17,918 bases of DNA, from the NCBI GenBank assembly GCA_018400355.1, contig JAGYMV010000006.1:1-17918 (forward strand), written 5' to 3'. The stretch is from Wenzhouxiangella sp. (GTDB lineage: Bacteria; Pseudomonadota; Gammaproteobacteria; Xanthomonadales; Wenzhouxiangellaceae). The position numbers and the translations under genes were made by a program. Below, piece after piece: positions 1 to 8,290 of this stretch. Each line of letters begins with the position of its first letter. Within the stretch, counting starts at the first letter, position 1. The notes beneath the pieces were generated by a model. The model was not told the origin of the DNA, searched no databases, and saw nothing but the letters and a program-made list of their open reading frames with translations.

Positions 1-91
1 ACAGACAGGGCTCATCGTCTGCTGGGCGGGCAAAAGCGTGTTTTGGGTCAATGGGTTGTTGGTCAACCAGGTCATTGGAAGTCAGATTCAT
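1..91 (-). CDS. 5' end of an unidentified divergent gene (partial, cut by left edge)
   Basis: On the minus strand an ATG at 91-89 opens a frame of 30 codons that runs without a stop to the left edge. The peptide begins MNLTSNDLVDQQ and is polar, with no signal peptide or membrane segment. A GAGG Shine-Dalgarno motif lies five bases upstream of the ATG, which supports a real start. It is divergent from the M14 peptidase with about 70 bases between the two starts, a plausible shared promoter region, although I see no convincing -35/-10 pair there. Too little is present to assign a family. Confidence 0.5.
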   Translation of the reverse strand, partial: MNLTSNDLVDQQPIDPKHAFARPADDEPCL

Positions 92-160
92 GAGGTCCTC
101 GCAATTGGGGTTGGCTGTGGTTTATCCTAGCAAGACTGTTTTAACTTGTGAGCGCTTGTG

Positions 161-2707
161 ATGACTAAACGATGGATCTTGGTTTGTCTTGTAACCTTTG
201 GCTTAATCTTCCCATGGATGGCGGCCGCCCAAATCGATGAAGTGGGATTGCCCAATGGGTTTGAACGCAACGAACAAATCCAGTCGCCCGAAGCTTTCTG
301 GGGCTTTTCGGTTGGAGAATATCATCCGCGCCACGATGAAATCGTGTCTTACTTTGAGTATCTAGACACCGTCTCTGATCGAGTCAGTGTTGAGATCACA
401 GGACACACACACGATCGTCGCCCCCTGATGGTGGTGACTTTTGCTCAGCCGGGTAGCGATGTCGATGCCATTCAAGCTGCCCGTCGCGACAATGCCAGAG
501 ACGGCCAAGGGCCAGTGGTGGCCTGGATGGGGTATTCCGTTCATGGCAATGAAGCCTCAGCGGCCTCAGCCGCTGTACAAACGGCTTGGTATTTGGCGGC
601 ATCAGAAGACAGCCAAGTGACCCAATGGTTAGAAGACATGGTCATTGTGATGGAGCCTGTTTTAAACCCAGATGGGCACGACCGTTTCGCTCATTGGGTC
701 AACATGCACCGCGGGCAACAGCCTTCCAAAGACCCCAACGACCGTGAGCACAATGAGATTTGGCCCAATGGTCGAACCAATTATTACTGGTTTGATCTCA
801 ACCGCGATTGGATGCCATTGGTTCACCCAGAGTCGCGTGCGCGCATGGCGCAGTACTACGCGTGGCAACCGCATGTGGTGACCGATTTTCATGAGATGGG
901 AAGAAACAGCACCTACTTCTTCCAACCCGGTGTGCCTGAGAGAAACAACCCCATCACCCCTTCTGAGGTTTTTGAACTGACCGGAGAGATCGCCAAGTTC
1001 CACGCTGAAGCACTCGATGCAGCCCAAGAGCCGTACTACACCAGAGAATCATTTGATGACTATTATGTCGGCAAAGGCTCCACGTATCCGGACATGACCG
1101 GCGGTGTGGGCATTTTGTTTGAGCAGGGTTCTTCTCGAGGTCACATTCAAGAAAGCCATTACGGTGACCGCACCTTCACCCAAGCAGTGGCCAATCAGGT
1201 GAGAACCAGTTTGTCATCACTCAGAGCCACTGCGGCCAATGCCGATGCTTTAATTGGCTATCAGCGTCGATTCTTTGAGGGCGCGAGAGAAGCGGCTGGC
1301 GACAATCGAGAGGCTGGTTGGGTTTTCTCTGATGGGGGTGATCCCGCCAAAGCGGCCATTTTGATTGACCGTTTGTTGCAGCACCAAATTGAGATTTATC
1401 CAGCACAAGAGTCTGTACAAATAGATGGGGTCGATTACCCCGCCGAATCAAGTTGGGTCATTCCGAACAACCAAGACCAATACCGTTTGATCCAGTCTTT
1501 GTTTGAGCCGGTCACAGAGCTCACCATGGAGACTTTTTATGATGTCTCTACGTGGCCTTTGGGCATGTCGTATGACGTGCCACATGCCTCGGTTCGTCGG
1601 CTTCCAGCACGCGGACCAGCACTTGCAACACCGCCTGAGTCTCAATCGAGCGCGCCCAATCCAGAGGCTGTGGCATGGGTTATTCCGTGGGACCAATACT
1701 ATGCCGCTGCCGCTTTGGCTGAGCTCAATGCCAAGGGTTATCGCGTGCAGGTGGCCACCAAGCCCATGACCATTGCGTCCCAAGACAGGCCTTTGGTTAG
1801 AGGGTCATTGATTGTCCATCCCGGCATACAACCCGATCATTTACCGGCTGTGGCTTCTGTATTGACTGAGTTTGCTGCAGGCCATTCCATCGAGATTCTT
1901 TCCATGGACTCAGGGTTGGTTTCGTCTGGTCCGGACGTGGGTTCGCCTTCTGCACCCGTTCTTGAGCAGATGCGGGTGGCCATGGTGGTGGGTGAGGGCG
2001 TCAATGTCTATAACGCAGGTTACATTTGGCATTGGTTTGACCGCTATCTCGGCCAGCCCATTGCCAAAATCGATACCAGCCAAGTGGGGCGTGTGGATTG
2101 GTCTGATTACACCCATGTGATTTTGCCTGAAGGCGCCTATCAGCGTTTGCCGGACTCATTTGCCAACGACATGGCCGGTTTTGTTCGGTCGGGTGGCGCG
2201 TTATTGGCGACACGGCGAGCCGTCTCTTGGGTTGAGGGATTGGACTTGGGTTGGGCGTGGGCCAAAGAAGATGAGACCGATGAGGCCACAGAGGCCGACC
2301 GACGCCCCTATGAAGACCATTCACTGGATTTTGCGCGTGAAGTTATCGGTGGCAGTGCCTTGGCCATTGATTTGGATATCACCCACCCATTGGGCTTTGG
2401 TTACAAAGACTCCGATTTGACCGTGTTTAGACGGGGAGCGCACGTCCTCAAACAAGACAAAAACCATTACACCCGCGCGGCTGTCTATCAAGACCCCGTG
2501 TTGCGTTCAGGCTACATGGGCGACAACAACCAAGAGGCTTTGGCAGGGACGCCGGCATTGGTGGCCACACGCCATGGTCGTGGCGTGGTGGTGCGTATGG
2601 CCGATGATTACTTGTTCCGGGGATACTGGTTGGGCAGTGAGCGGTTGTTTGCCAACGCCCTGTTTTTTAGCCCACTGATTGGGACGACGCGGCTTCCATC
2701 TGAATAG
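161..2707 (+). CDS. Exported M14-family zinc carboxypeptidase-like metallopeptidase
   Basis: A protein of 848 residues. It begins with a Sec-type signal peptide (MTKRW, a hydrophobic core, then AAA-Q near residue 23), so it is probably periplasmic or secreted. Residues ~40-380 form the M14 catalytic domain. The zinc ligands are visible as HGNE (H128, E131) and the His of DFHE (H244). DLNRDW supplies the substrate-binding Arg (R215), and ILFEQG the catalytic Glu (E321). The family would hydrolyse C-terminal peptide bonds, but the natural substrate is unknown. The second half has no metal motif and resembles the class I glutamine-amidotransferase-like domain that follows M14 domains in long bacterial members of ~850 residues; that part is inferred from general resemblance. 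ATG at 161 is preferred, with GTGAG eight bases upstream; a GTG at 158 directly before it is the alternative. The 3' end overlaps the convergent fnr gene by 41 bases. No terminator is visible. Confidence 0.9.
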   Translation: MTKRWILVCLVTFGLIFPWMAAAQIDEVGLPNGFERNEQIQSPEAFWGFSVGEYHPRHDEIVSYFEYLDTVSDRVSVEITGHTHDRRPLMVVTFAQPGSDVDAIQAARRDNARDGQGPVVAWMGYSVHGNEASAASAAVQTAWYLAASEDSQVTQWLEDMVIVMEPVLNPDGHDRFAHWVNMHRGQQPSKDPNDREHNEIWPNGRTNYYWFDLNRDWMPLVHPESRARMAQYYAWQPHVVTDFHEMGRNSTYFFQPGVPERNNPITPSEVFELTGEIAKFHAEALDAAQEPYYTRESFDDYYVGKGSTYPDMTGGVGILFEQGSSRGHIQESHYGDRTFTQAVANQVRTSLSSLRATAANADALIGYQRRFFEGAREAAGDNREAGWVFSDGGDPAKAAILIDRLLQHQIEIYPAQESVQIDGVDYPAESSWVIPNNQDQYRLIQSLFEPVTELTMETFYDVSTWPLGMSYDVPHASVRRLPARGPALATPPESQSSAPNPEAVAWVIPWDQYYAAAALAELNAKGYRVQVATKPMTIASQDRPLVRGSLIVHPGIQPDHLPAVASVLTEFAAGHSIEILSMDSGLVSSGPDVGSPSAPVLEQMRVAMVVGEGVNVYNAGYIWHWFDRYLGQPIAKIDTSQVGRVDWSDYTHVILPEGAYQRLPDSFANDMAGFVRSGGALLATRRAVSWVEGLDLGWAWAKEDETDEATEADRRPYEDHSLDFAREVIGGSALAIDLDITHPLGFGYKDSDLTVFRRGAHVLKQDKNHYTRAAVYQDPVLRSGYMGDNNQEALAGTPALVATRHGRGVVVRMADDYLFRGYWLGSERLFANALFFSPLIGTTRLPSE

Positions 2708-3458
2708 GTGCTTGATGGCCGGGCATCGCGATTTTTTCGAGTGCCCGGCGATCACAGATGCGAATGTTCTTGCCATGCACCTCAATGGTGCCGCTCCGCT
2801 GCAATGCAGATAGCGTCCGCGAGACCGTTTCGATGGTGATGCCCAAGTAATTGGCAATGTCTCGACGGTCCATGGTGAGCCTAAACTGATCTGGGTCTTG
2901 TCGTCGCCGCGCAAGGCGCCGAGAGAGACTTAACAAAAAGAGCGCCACCCGTGTTTTGGCATCAAGGCGCCCGACCACCAACAACAACTCTCTTGCCTCT
3001 GCCATTTCTTCTGAGAGTAGCTTGATCATCACTTCATTGAGCTTCGGGCTGTCTTTGAGCATCTCCAAGAAATGACTCATCGGAATATCACAGGTTTTAC
3101 TGTCTTCCATGGCGACTGCAAAACTTGGGTGCGTTTCTGAAGAGAGCGCATCCAAGCCGATGACCTCGCCAGGGAGGAAAAACCCAGAGACCACCTCTTC
3201 GCCATCGGGAGAAATTTGATAGGACTTGATGGAACCCGAGCGAACCACGCGGACACTTTTCATCCGCTGGCCTGCATAAAAAAGATGTTCGTTGCGCGAG
3301 ACGGCTTGGTCTTGCTTGGTGGCAGATTCCAAGGTGCCCAATTCATCGCTGGGTAGCTCATGGGTGAAGCATAAGCTGAACAGGCTGCAATCTTCACAGG
3401 CTTTAGCGCCTTGATCGAGTGACGCCACTGATCCCGAAAATTTACATTCAGAAGACAC
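2667..3458 (-). CDS. fnr: FNR/ANR-type oxygen-sensing transcription regulator
   Basis: CRP/FNR-family activator of 263 residues. The four [4Fe-4S] ligands are all present: C21, C24 and C30 (pattern CxxCx5C) plus C123. These sit exactly one position later than C20, C23, C29 and C122 of E. coli FNR. The Leu before the third Cys, which in FNR shields the cluster, is also kept. Then come a cyclic-nucleotide-binding-like beta-roll (~50-140), a dimer helix, and a helix-turn-helix reading ETVSR, whose E210, S213 and R214 match the FNR residues that read TTGAT. An in-frame TTG at 3488 would add ten residues, but I chose the GTG at 3458: it has an AGGG Shine-Dalgarno motif six bases upstream and gives the near-exact FNR register. 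TATACT at 3497-3492 is a possible -10, without a good -35. It lies 60 bases below the HemN-like gene and probably controls ccoN and that gene through the two FNR boxes seen here. Confidence 0.93.
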   Translation of the reverse strand: MSSECKFSGSVASLDQGAKACEDCSLFSLCFTHELPSDELGTLESATKQDQAVSRNEHLFYAGQRMKSVRVVRSGSIKSYQISPDGEEVVSGFFLPGEVIGLDALSSETHPSFAVAMEDSKTCDIPMSHFLEMLKDSPKLNEVMIKLLSEEMAEARELLLVVGRLDAKTRVALFLLSLSRRLARRRQDPDQFRLTMDRRDIANYLGITIETVSRTLSALQRSGTIEVHGKNIRICDRRALEKIAMPGHQAPIQMEAASSQSVG

Positions 3459-3518
3459 TTTCTGCCCTATATATTCATGTTTCCTCAACTAAGTATAGCA
3501 AGGTGAATCGGATGGAGG

Positions 3519-4805
3519 TTAATTGATATGCACAACCTTCGGGCCAGAGGCATCAATCAAACCCGCAGGTTCGGCCCATGGAGAAACAATGGCTGGAAGG
3601 TAAGCCAGGCCCAAATCAGTGACTTCAAGATGGCGACCATGCCAGTGTAAAAAGCCGTTATCAATACTTTCTTGCAGAGCAAGGCATGCCTTGGGAAAAT
3701 ATTTTCTAAAGCAGACAAGAAAGCGCCTCTGGATCTGATCGATCGACAGTGCATGATCACAAATCAGGGCGTCGATCACTGCTTGGTTCACCACATCCTT
3801 GGGTTGTAGGGCTAAGCCATGAGCGATGGGCGCATGGCCTTTCTCAAGCATGCGCGCATAGAGTTCGTGAGCACTGTGGTTTGAGGCCACATAGTCGCCC
3901 ACCCAACTCATGGCATCTGGACCAATGCCCAACTGATCGAGTGAGGCTCGGGTGAGGTAACCACTCAAACCAAGGCCCAAGCATTTCTTCTGATAGGCTT
4001 TTGCTAGAGGGCAGTTGGGTCGAACAAAGGCCCCGCTGCCAATGGCTTGGTAGCCATTTTCTTTGAGTTGTTTGAGCCCAACAGAGGCATCGGGTCGAGT
4101 ATAGAGAAGGTTTTGGTAGCCTTCCGATCGTGGTTCAAAAGATTCAAATAAGAGACGATCAGGATGTTGATTTATCAGTGGGGTCAGCCAAGAATCCATG
4201 GGCGCATCGGCTAGCGCTTCTTCAATCTCAGCCTTCAGCGTGATGCCGATGGTGGTGTGCTTCGAATGAGGGCTCAACCGCTGGGGCAGGGATCTTTCCA
4301 GATCATCTGGCTTTTCAAAAAAATAATCCAAATGAACATGATTAAAAGCCGTGTCTTGAATGAGCACATGACCCATGCTCACCCCAACTGGAACGAACAA
4401 GCTGAGTAATGCGTCATCAGCCACGACAAAATGAGACTCCACTTGGCCGATGAGGTATTGAATCAGTGTGGCGATGGGTCTGATTTGATCAATGTGGATG
4501 TGCAATTCATGAACTTGGCGGTCTTGATCGAACCGAGAGGACAACCGCCTGATTTGCTCACTTAAAGGGGCGCCCCACTTTTGCGGCGCACATCCGCTCG
4601 ATTTTTCATTGGGCAGATGTATAGAAAGCGCCAAATCATTGGGGATGGGTAGTCGATTGGTTTCATCGAGTGCACGGATGAAAGCTTGATCATTCTCAAC
4701 TGGATGCATCTGGCCCACCCGTTGGCTCAAAGAAAGGGTTTGGGCCTCGGGCCTGAGGACCGGCGCATTAGCAAGATCGAGAGAGTGTTGGCGCCATCGA
4801 TTCAT
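3519..4805 (-). CDS. HemN-family protein lacking the radical-SAM cluster motif (putative pseudoenzyme)
   Basis: A protein of 428 residues. The C-terminal ~180 residues clearly match oxygen-independent coproporphyrinogen III dehydrogenase HemN: GYQAIGSGAF, then LSGYLTRASLDQLGIGPDAM, then ELYARMLEKGHAPIAHG and a winged-helix-like tail. The N-terminal half still aligns at SIHLP, the counterpart of YVHIPFC. Yet the CxxxCxxC cluster ligands are replaced (E67, G71, P74), the SAM-contacting Tyr before HIP is Ser, the GGGTP loop is gone (ELHIHIDQI), and FQGY is LSGY. The protein is also ~30 residues shorter than usual HemN. It therefore cannot bind the usual cluster or perform radical-SAM decarboxylation. 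The frame is intact, lies in the normal hemN position between the cco cluster and fnr, and is preceded by an FNR box, so a retained non-catalytic role is inferred. Heme or porphyrin binding is possible but unproven. The start is ATG with a weak AGG nine bases upstream. Confidence 0.85.
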   Translation of the reverse strand: MNRWRQHSLDLANAPVLRPEAQTLSLSQRVGQMHPVENDQAFIRALDETNRLPIPNDLALSIHLPNEKSSGCAPQKWGAPLSEQIRRLSSRFDQDRQVHELHIHIDQIRPIATLIQYLIGQVESHFVVADDALLSLFVPVGVSMGHVLIQDTAFNHVHLDYFFEKPDDLERSLPQRLSPHSKHTTIGITLKAEIEEALADAPMDSWLTPLINQHPDRLLFESFEPRSEGYQNLLYTRPDASVGLKQLKENGYQAIGSGAFVRPNCPLAKAYQKKCLGLGLSGYLTRASLDQLGIGPDAMSWVGDYVASNHSAHELYARMLEKGHAPIAHGLALQPKDVVNQAVIDALICDHALSIDQIQRRFLVCFRKYFPKACLALQESIDNGFLHWHGRHLEVTDLGLAYLPAIVSPWAEPAGLIDASGPKVVHIN

Positions 4806-4812
4806 GAAGTAA

Positions 4813-4818
4813 AGCCTA
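4813..4818 (-). promoter_or_regulatory. Possible -10 element for the HemN-like gene
   Basis: TAGGCT on the minus strand (TAnnnT core, 3 of 6 consensus bases) lies exactly 22 bases after the FNR box at 4841-4854, the spacing of class II FNR promoters. It would place transcription start near 4806, directly before the ATG, giving an almost leaderless mRNA. The hexamer itself is weak. Confidence 0.35.
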
Positions 4819-4840
4819 GTCTTTCGCTGATCGAAGGGAT

Positions 4841-4854
4841 TTGATGGAGGTCAA
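4841..4854 (-). promoter_or_regulatory. FNR/ANR box upstream of the HemN-like gene
   Basis: On the minus strand the site reads TTGAC-CTCC-ATCAA, matching the FNR/ANR consensus TTGAT-N4-ATCAA at 9 of 10 positions. It sits in the 55-base gap between the end of the TauE-like gene and the HemN-like start, centred 42 bases upstream of the ATG. The oxygen sensor that would bind it is encoded by the next gene downstream. hemN genes are known FNR/ANR targets in other gammaproteobacteria. Confidence 0.75.
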
Positions 4855-4860
4855 TTCTTC

Positions 4861-5580
4861 TCATGACCTCGGTGCCACGCAGTCTGCTAAGAAGTGAATC
4901 AATGGGTGGTCAACGACATGTATCAAGATCGGTCCCAAAGCCACCAACAGACCAGCCAGAGCCAGAATGCCGGCCGCCAACCACCTAAGGTCTCGGCGAT
5001 TGGTTAATGATCGGACGCGTAAAGCCATCAGGCCTGTCCCCAACAGGGCAGGGGTGGTGCCCAAGCCAAAGGCCAGCACCATGAACACAGTGGCCAGTGG
5101 ATCTGCCAGTAACACCGCGCTGGCGATGATGGTGTACAACAAACCACAAGGCAAAAGCCCCCACAACAGACCAAGCCCCGTCGCTTGGTCTAGAGTTTGA
5201 ACGGGTAAAAAATGCTTGAATAGTGGCATCAAACGCTGGGTGAATGGCGAGAGTGCTTCGCCGATGCGGTCTCTGAAGCGACCAGGCAGCGCAATAAAAG
5301 CAGCCATAAAAACAATCAGTGCCCCCAAAAAGCCACGCATGATAATCGGTGCCTGATCGGGGAGCCATTGGCCAGGCAGCATGCCAATTAAAGTGGCGAC
5401 CAAAGCGATCAACAAATAACTTGAGATTCGCCCCCCATGAAATCCCAAAGCAAGCCAGCCTCGGCCAGCAGGCACTTGGGCATGCAACATGCCTGCAATG
5501 CCACCGCACATGCCCACACAATGGACCGAGCCAAAAAATCCAGCAATCAAACCAGTCATCAGGGCTGTTTCAGGATTCAA
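4861..5580 (-). CDS. TauE/SafE-like (DsbD_2 family) membrane protein, probable metal-handling accessory of cbb3 assembly
   Basis: A protein of 239 residues with about six hydrophobic segments. The N-terminal signature GSVHCVGMCGG (H20, C21, C25) and the mid-protein LLPCGLLY (C145) are hallmarks of the family annotated 'sulfite exporter TauE/SafE family' or 'cytochrome c biogenesis protein transmembrane region' that commonly follows ccoS. The paired Cys/His/Met residues at membrane faces suggest copper or thiol handling; sulfite export is unlikely to be the real job. The TTG start overlaps the ccoS stop as TTGA, and GGGA lies nine bases upstream. A later in-frame ATG (codon 8) has no ribosome site, so translational coupling from ccoS to the TTG start is favoured. 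It is the last gene of the cco operon before the internal FNR box. The exact substrate is unknown. Confidence 0.82.
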   Translation of the reverse strand: MNPETALMTGLIAGFFGSVHCVGMCGGIAGMLHAQVPAGRGWLALGFHGGRISSYLLIALVATLIGMLPGQWLPDQAPIIMRGFLGALIVFMAAFIALPGRFRDRIGEALSPFTQRLMPLFKHFLPVQTLDQATGLGLLWGLLPCGLLYTIIASAVLLADPLATVFMVLAFGLGTTPALLGTGLMALRVRSLTNRRDLRWLAAGILALAGLLVALGPILIHVVDHPLIHFLADCVAPRS

Positions 5581-5768
5581 GGTGCATCATCCCGCGTTGG
5601 GGAGGGCCCATCTTTTGGCTCGGTTGGCTCTTGATCATCGTCTAGAACATCCAATGCGGGTGTATCCAGATCATCGAATTGGCCATTCTTGACGGCCCAG
5701 AAGAAAAAGACCAGCGCCAGAACCATCAATACAATCGACAGGGGTATTAGGACATAGATGATGTTCAT
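5577..5768 (-). CDS. ccoS: Cytochrome oxidase maturation protein CcoS, cbb3-type
   Basis: A small protein of 63 residues with one N-terminal membrane helix (~4-25) followed by the family signature FFFWAVKNGQFDDLDTPA and an acidic tail rich in Asp, Glu and Pro. CcoS is needed to mature the active cbb3 oxidase with its heme b and CuB centres; the exact step is not settled. Its ATG overlaps the ccoI stop by four bases (ATGA), and its own stop overlaps the TTG start of the TauE-like gene. Position after ccoI is the standard one, so identity is secure. Confidence 0.93.
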   Translation of the reverse strand: MNIIYVLIPLSIVLMVLALVFFFWAVKNGQFDDLDTPALDVLDDDQEPTEPKDGPSPTRDDAP

Positions 5769-8290
5769 GGCGCGGGTGTGGTTGTGATGTCTGTCAGCTC
5801 ATGGATTGATAAGGTCTCATCAGATCTGATCGGTTCAAAAGGTTGATTGGTTTTGTTCTGAGTTGAGGCCCGCGAAAGACTGAATCCAGACCCGGCTCGC
5901 CTTCCATTTAAAACCACCAAAAGACTGGAGGCTGACATGCCAATGGCGGCAGCCCAAGGCGGCACCCACCCAAAGGCAGCCAAGGGGAAAGCCATTAGGT
6001 TATAAGCAATCGCCCAAGTGAGATTTTGTTGAATGACTTGACGGACTTTTGGCGCCAGTCGGAATGCCCCATGAATGTTTTCAAGGCTTTGCCCTGTCAT
6101 GACAATATTTGCCTGGGTGCGAGCGATGTCTGCGCCTTCCGCGAGACTCATGGAGACATTTGCACGGGCCAAGATGGGCGCATCATTGATGCCATCGCCG
6201 ATCATCACCACACAAGCGCCTTCATCTTGCAGGTGCTGCATCAATTGAAGTTTGTCGTCGGGTGAGCAGTTGGCTTTGACATGATCGATGCCAAGTTGTC
6301 GAGCGACGGCCTGTACGCTGCTTGATTGATCACCTGAGGCCAACCAAATTTCATGCCCACGTGCTTTGAGTGCAGTGATCAATTTTTGGGCCCCATGTCG
6401 AAGTGGGTTATCGAGTAAAAACCAGCCCAAGATCCGTTGTTCATTGGCCAATGCCACCCACGTCCCCGCATCGGGTGCCGTGACCGCTTGGCCCAAGGTC
6501 TCAGCAACAAAAGCCGGTTTGCCCAATACATACGTCGCACCATCGATGATGCCACTCACGCCTTGGTTGACCACCTCTTTTGCTTGGGTAACCGGCCCGC
6601 CATCATCAAAACCCGAAAATGCACTGGCAATGGGGTGCTGGCTGATGCGTTCGAGACGGGCAGCTAAGGTCAGAGGGTTGGTATCAGCCAACATCTGTCC
6701 ATGGACATCAAGACTTTTGGTTACTGCCATTGTCGATTCTGTGAGGGTGCCGGTTTTGTCGAACACCACGTGGGTTATTTTGGGCAAGGTTTCTAAGGCA
6801 TCGGGTGTGTTGATCAACAAACCCATTTTGGCAAAGCCTCGTGCGCCCGATGCCAAGGCCACTGGGGTGCCAAGAGCCAAGGCACATGGGCAAGAGACCA
6901 CCAGAATCGACAGCATGATGGGCAACGTCTTTGTCGGGTCAATCGACCACCAAACCAAGCCAGCCATCAGGGCACCCAGCAACACAAAGCCAATGAACCA
7001 ACCGGCGATTTGATCGGCCATTTTTGCGCTTTGCGGTCTAAAGTGTCTGGCTTGGTCTAGCAGTCGGATGACATCGGCCAGGGCCGTGTGTTGTCCAGTC
7101 TTTGTGATCTCGATCACCACATGCCCGCCGATGACTTGGGTGCCGGCTAAGACAGCATCACCCACACGACGCTCACAAGGCTTGGCTTCCCCAGAAAGCA
7201 AGGACTCATCGAGGTGCGCTGTTCCCGCAGTCACTACCCCATCGGCGGGTAAGGTTTCGCCCAACCCCAATTGAATTTGGTTGCCTGGTTCCAGTTCGAC
7301 CAAGCCTACTTTTTCCAGACCATGGTCTGTGAGGCGTGAGACTTGGCTTGGAAGGGATCTGGCTAGAGCGGAGTGGAGTTGACCGGCGTCTTGTCGAGCC
7401 ACCATGACGGCATAGCGGCCCAGCAATAAGAAAAAAATAAACATCACGACAGAGTCAAAGTAGGTTTCACCTGAGCCAAAAAATGTGATGAGAATGCTGG
7501 CCGTGAGTGCAATTAAGATGGCCAGTGAAACAGGCACATCCATCCCAAGTCGACCATGCTTTAGTGTTGTCCACGCAGACTTGTAGAATGACTGGCCGGC
7601 GTATAAGGCCACAGGCACGGCCACCATCATGCTCACCAGCTGGAAAAATCGAGCGCTCTGTTCATCAATGCCTTGAAAGGCGCCAATGTAGCCTGCCAGT
7701 GCATAGCTCATCACCTGCATCATTCCAAGGCCCGAGACCACCAAATACTTGAGCATCTGACGCCGTTCGGTCTGATTGCGACTTGAGCTGGCATCGGGAG
7801 AATCGAGGTGAGGCAGATAGCCGATCTGAGCGAGGCGGTGCGCGATGGTGCTTAAAGCAGTCTTTGTTTGATCCCAGCGAATCAAAACTCGACCATCGCT
7901 GGTATCCACGGCCACATCCACAATGCCCGCCAGTTCTTTAAGGAAACGCTGGATCAGCCAGGCACAGGCTGAGCAGTGGACATTTTCTAACACCAGATGA
8001 ATGCTGGATAGGCCATCGCAGTCTGTTTTGGTGTGGTGTTTTAAAACCCTGTCTCGGTCCCAAGCTGAGTAATCAGTGGCGCAAGGCTGTTTCTGAACTG
8101 GTTTTTTTGGTAGGGCATCACGAAAGTCATAGTACCGATCCAAGCCCGATTCATTGATCAAAGAGGCCACCATTTGACAGCCATGGCAACACATGGGCCG
8201 CTCAACGCCTTGGATGGTTGCTGTGATGTTGACATGTCGGGGAATCGCTTCCCCACAATGCCAACAGGCCTCAGAACATCGATGGCTCAT
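5765..8290 (-). CDS. ccoI: Copper-transporting P1B-type ATPase CcoI (FixI)
   Basis: A protein of 841 residues. The N-terminal region has a Cys-rich metal-binding segment (MCCHGC, 33-38) and a heavy-metal-associated domain with CSAC (106-109). Eight membrane helices are expected. Diagnostic P-type motifs are present: LSGE (365-368, actuator loop), the CPC ion site (467-469), the phosphorylated Asp in DKTGT (D511), HP (552-553) and GDGIND (698-703). CPC plus this context identifies the CcoI/FixI/CopA2 branch. That branch exports copper slowly to the periplasm for insertion into the CuB site of cbb3 oxidase, rather than serving copper resistance. The ATG overlaps the ccoH stop by four bases, and the stop overlaps ccoS. 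Long antisense frames within it are shadows. Confidence 0.96.
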   Translation of the reverse strand: MSHRCSEACWHCGEAIPRHVNITATIQGVERPMCCHGCQMVASLINESGLDRYYDFRDALPKKPVQKQPCATDYSAWDRDRVLKHHTKTDCDGLSSIHLVLENVHCSACAWLIQRFLKELAGIVDVAVDTSDGRVLIRWDQTKTALSTIAHRLAQIGYLPHLDSPDASSSRNQTERRQMLKYLVVSGLGMMQVMSYALAGYIGAFQGIDEQSARFFQLVSMMVAVPVALYAGQSFYKSAWTTLKHGRLGMDVPVSLAILIALTASILITFFGSGETYFDSVVMFIFFLLLGRYAVMVARQDAGQLHSALARSLPSQVSRLTDHGLEKVGLVELEPGNQIQLGLGETLPADGVVTAGTAHLDESLLSGEAKPCERRVGDAVLAGTQVIGGHVVIEITKTGQHTALADVIRLLDQARHFRPQSAKMADQIAGWFIGFVLLGALMAGLVWWSIDPTKTLPIMLSILVVSCPCALALGTPVALASGARGFAKMGLLINTPDALETLPKITHVVFDKTGTLTESTMAVTKSLDVHGQMLADTNPLTLAARLERISQHPIASAFSGFDDGGPVTQAKEVVNQGVSGIIDGATYVLGKPAFVAETLGQAVTAPDAGTWVALANEQRILGWFLLDNPLRHGAQKLITALKARGHEIWLASGDQSSSVQAVARQLGIDHVKANCSPDDKLQLMQHLQDEGACVVMIGDGINDAPILARANVSMSLAEGADIARTQANIVMTGQSLENIHGAFRLAPKVRQVIQQNLTWAIAYNLMAFPLAAFGWVPPWAAAIGMSASSLLVVLNGRRAGSGFSLSRASTQNKTNQPFEPIRSDETLSIHELTDITTTPAP

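Noticed and set aside
48..80. Repeated TTGACC/GGTCAA motifs near the left edge as an operator
   Set aside because: They fall inside the partial minus-strand coding frame with irregular spacing and do not match the FNR consensus.
3523..3536. TTGAT followed by ACAAC, a possible FNR box upstream of fnr
   Set aside because: Only the left half-site matches, and the site lies in the 3' end of the HemN-like coding region.
6366..7013. 215-residue plus-strand frame antisense to ccoI
   Set aside because: Mirror of a strongly conserved P-type ATPase region, with no ribosome site or recognisable motif.
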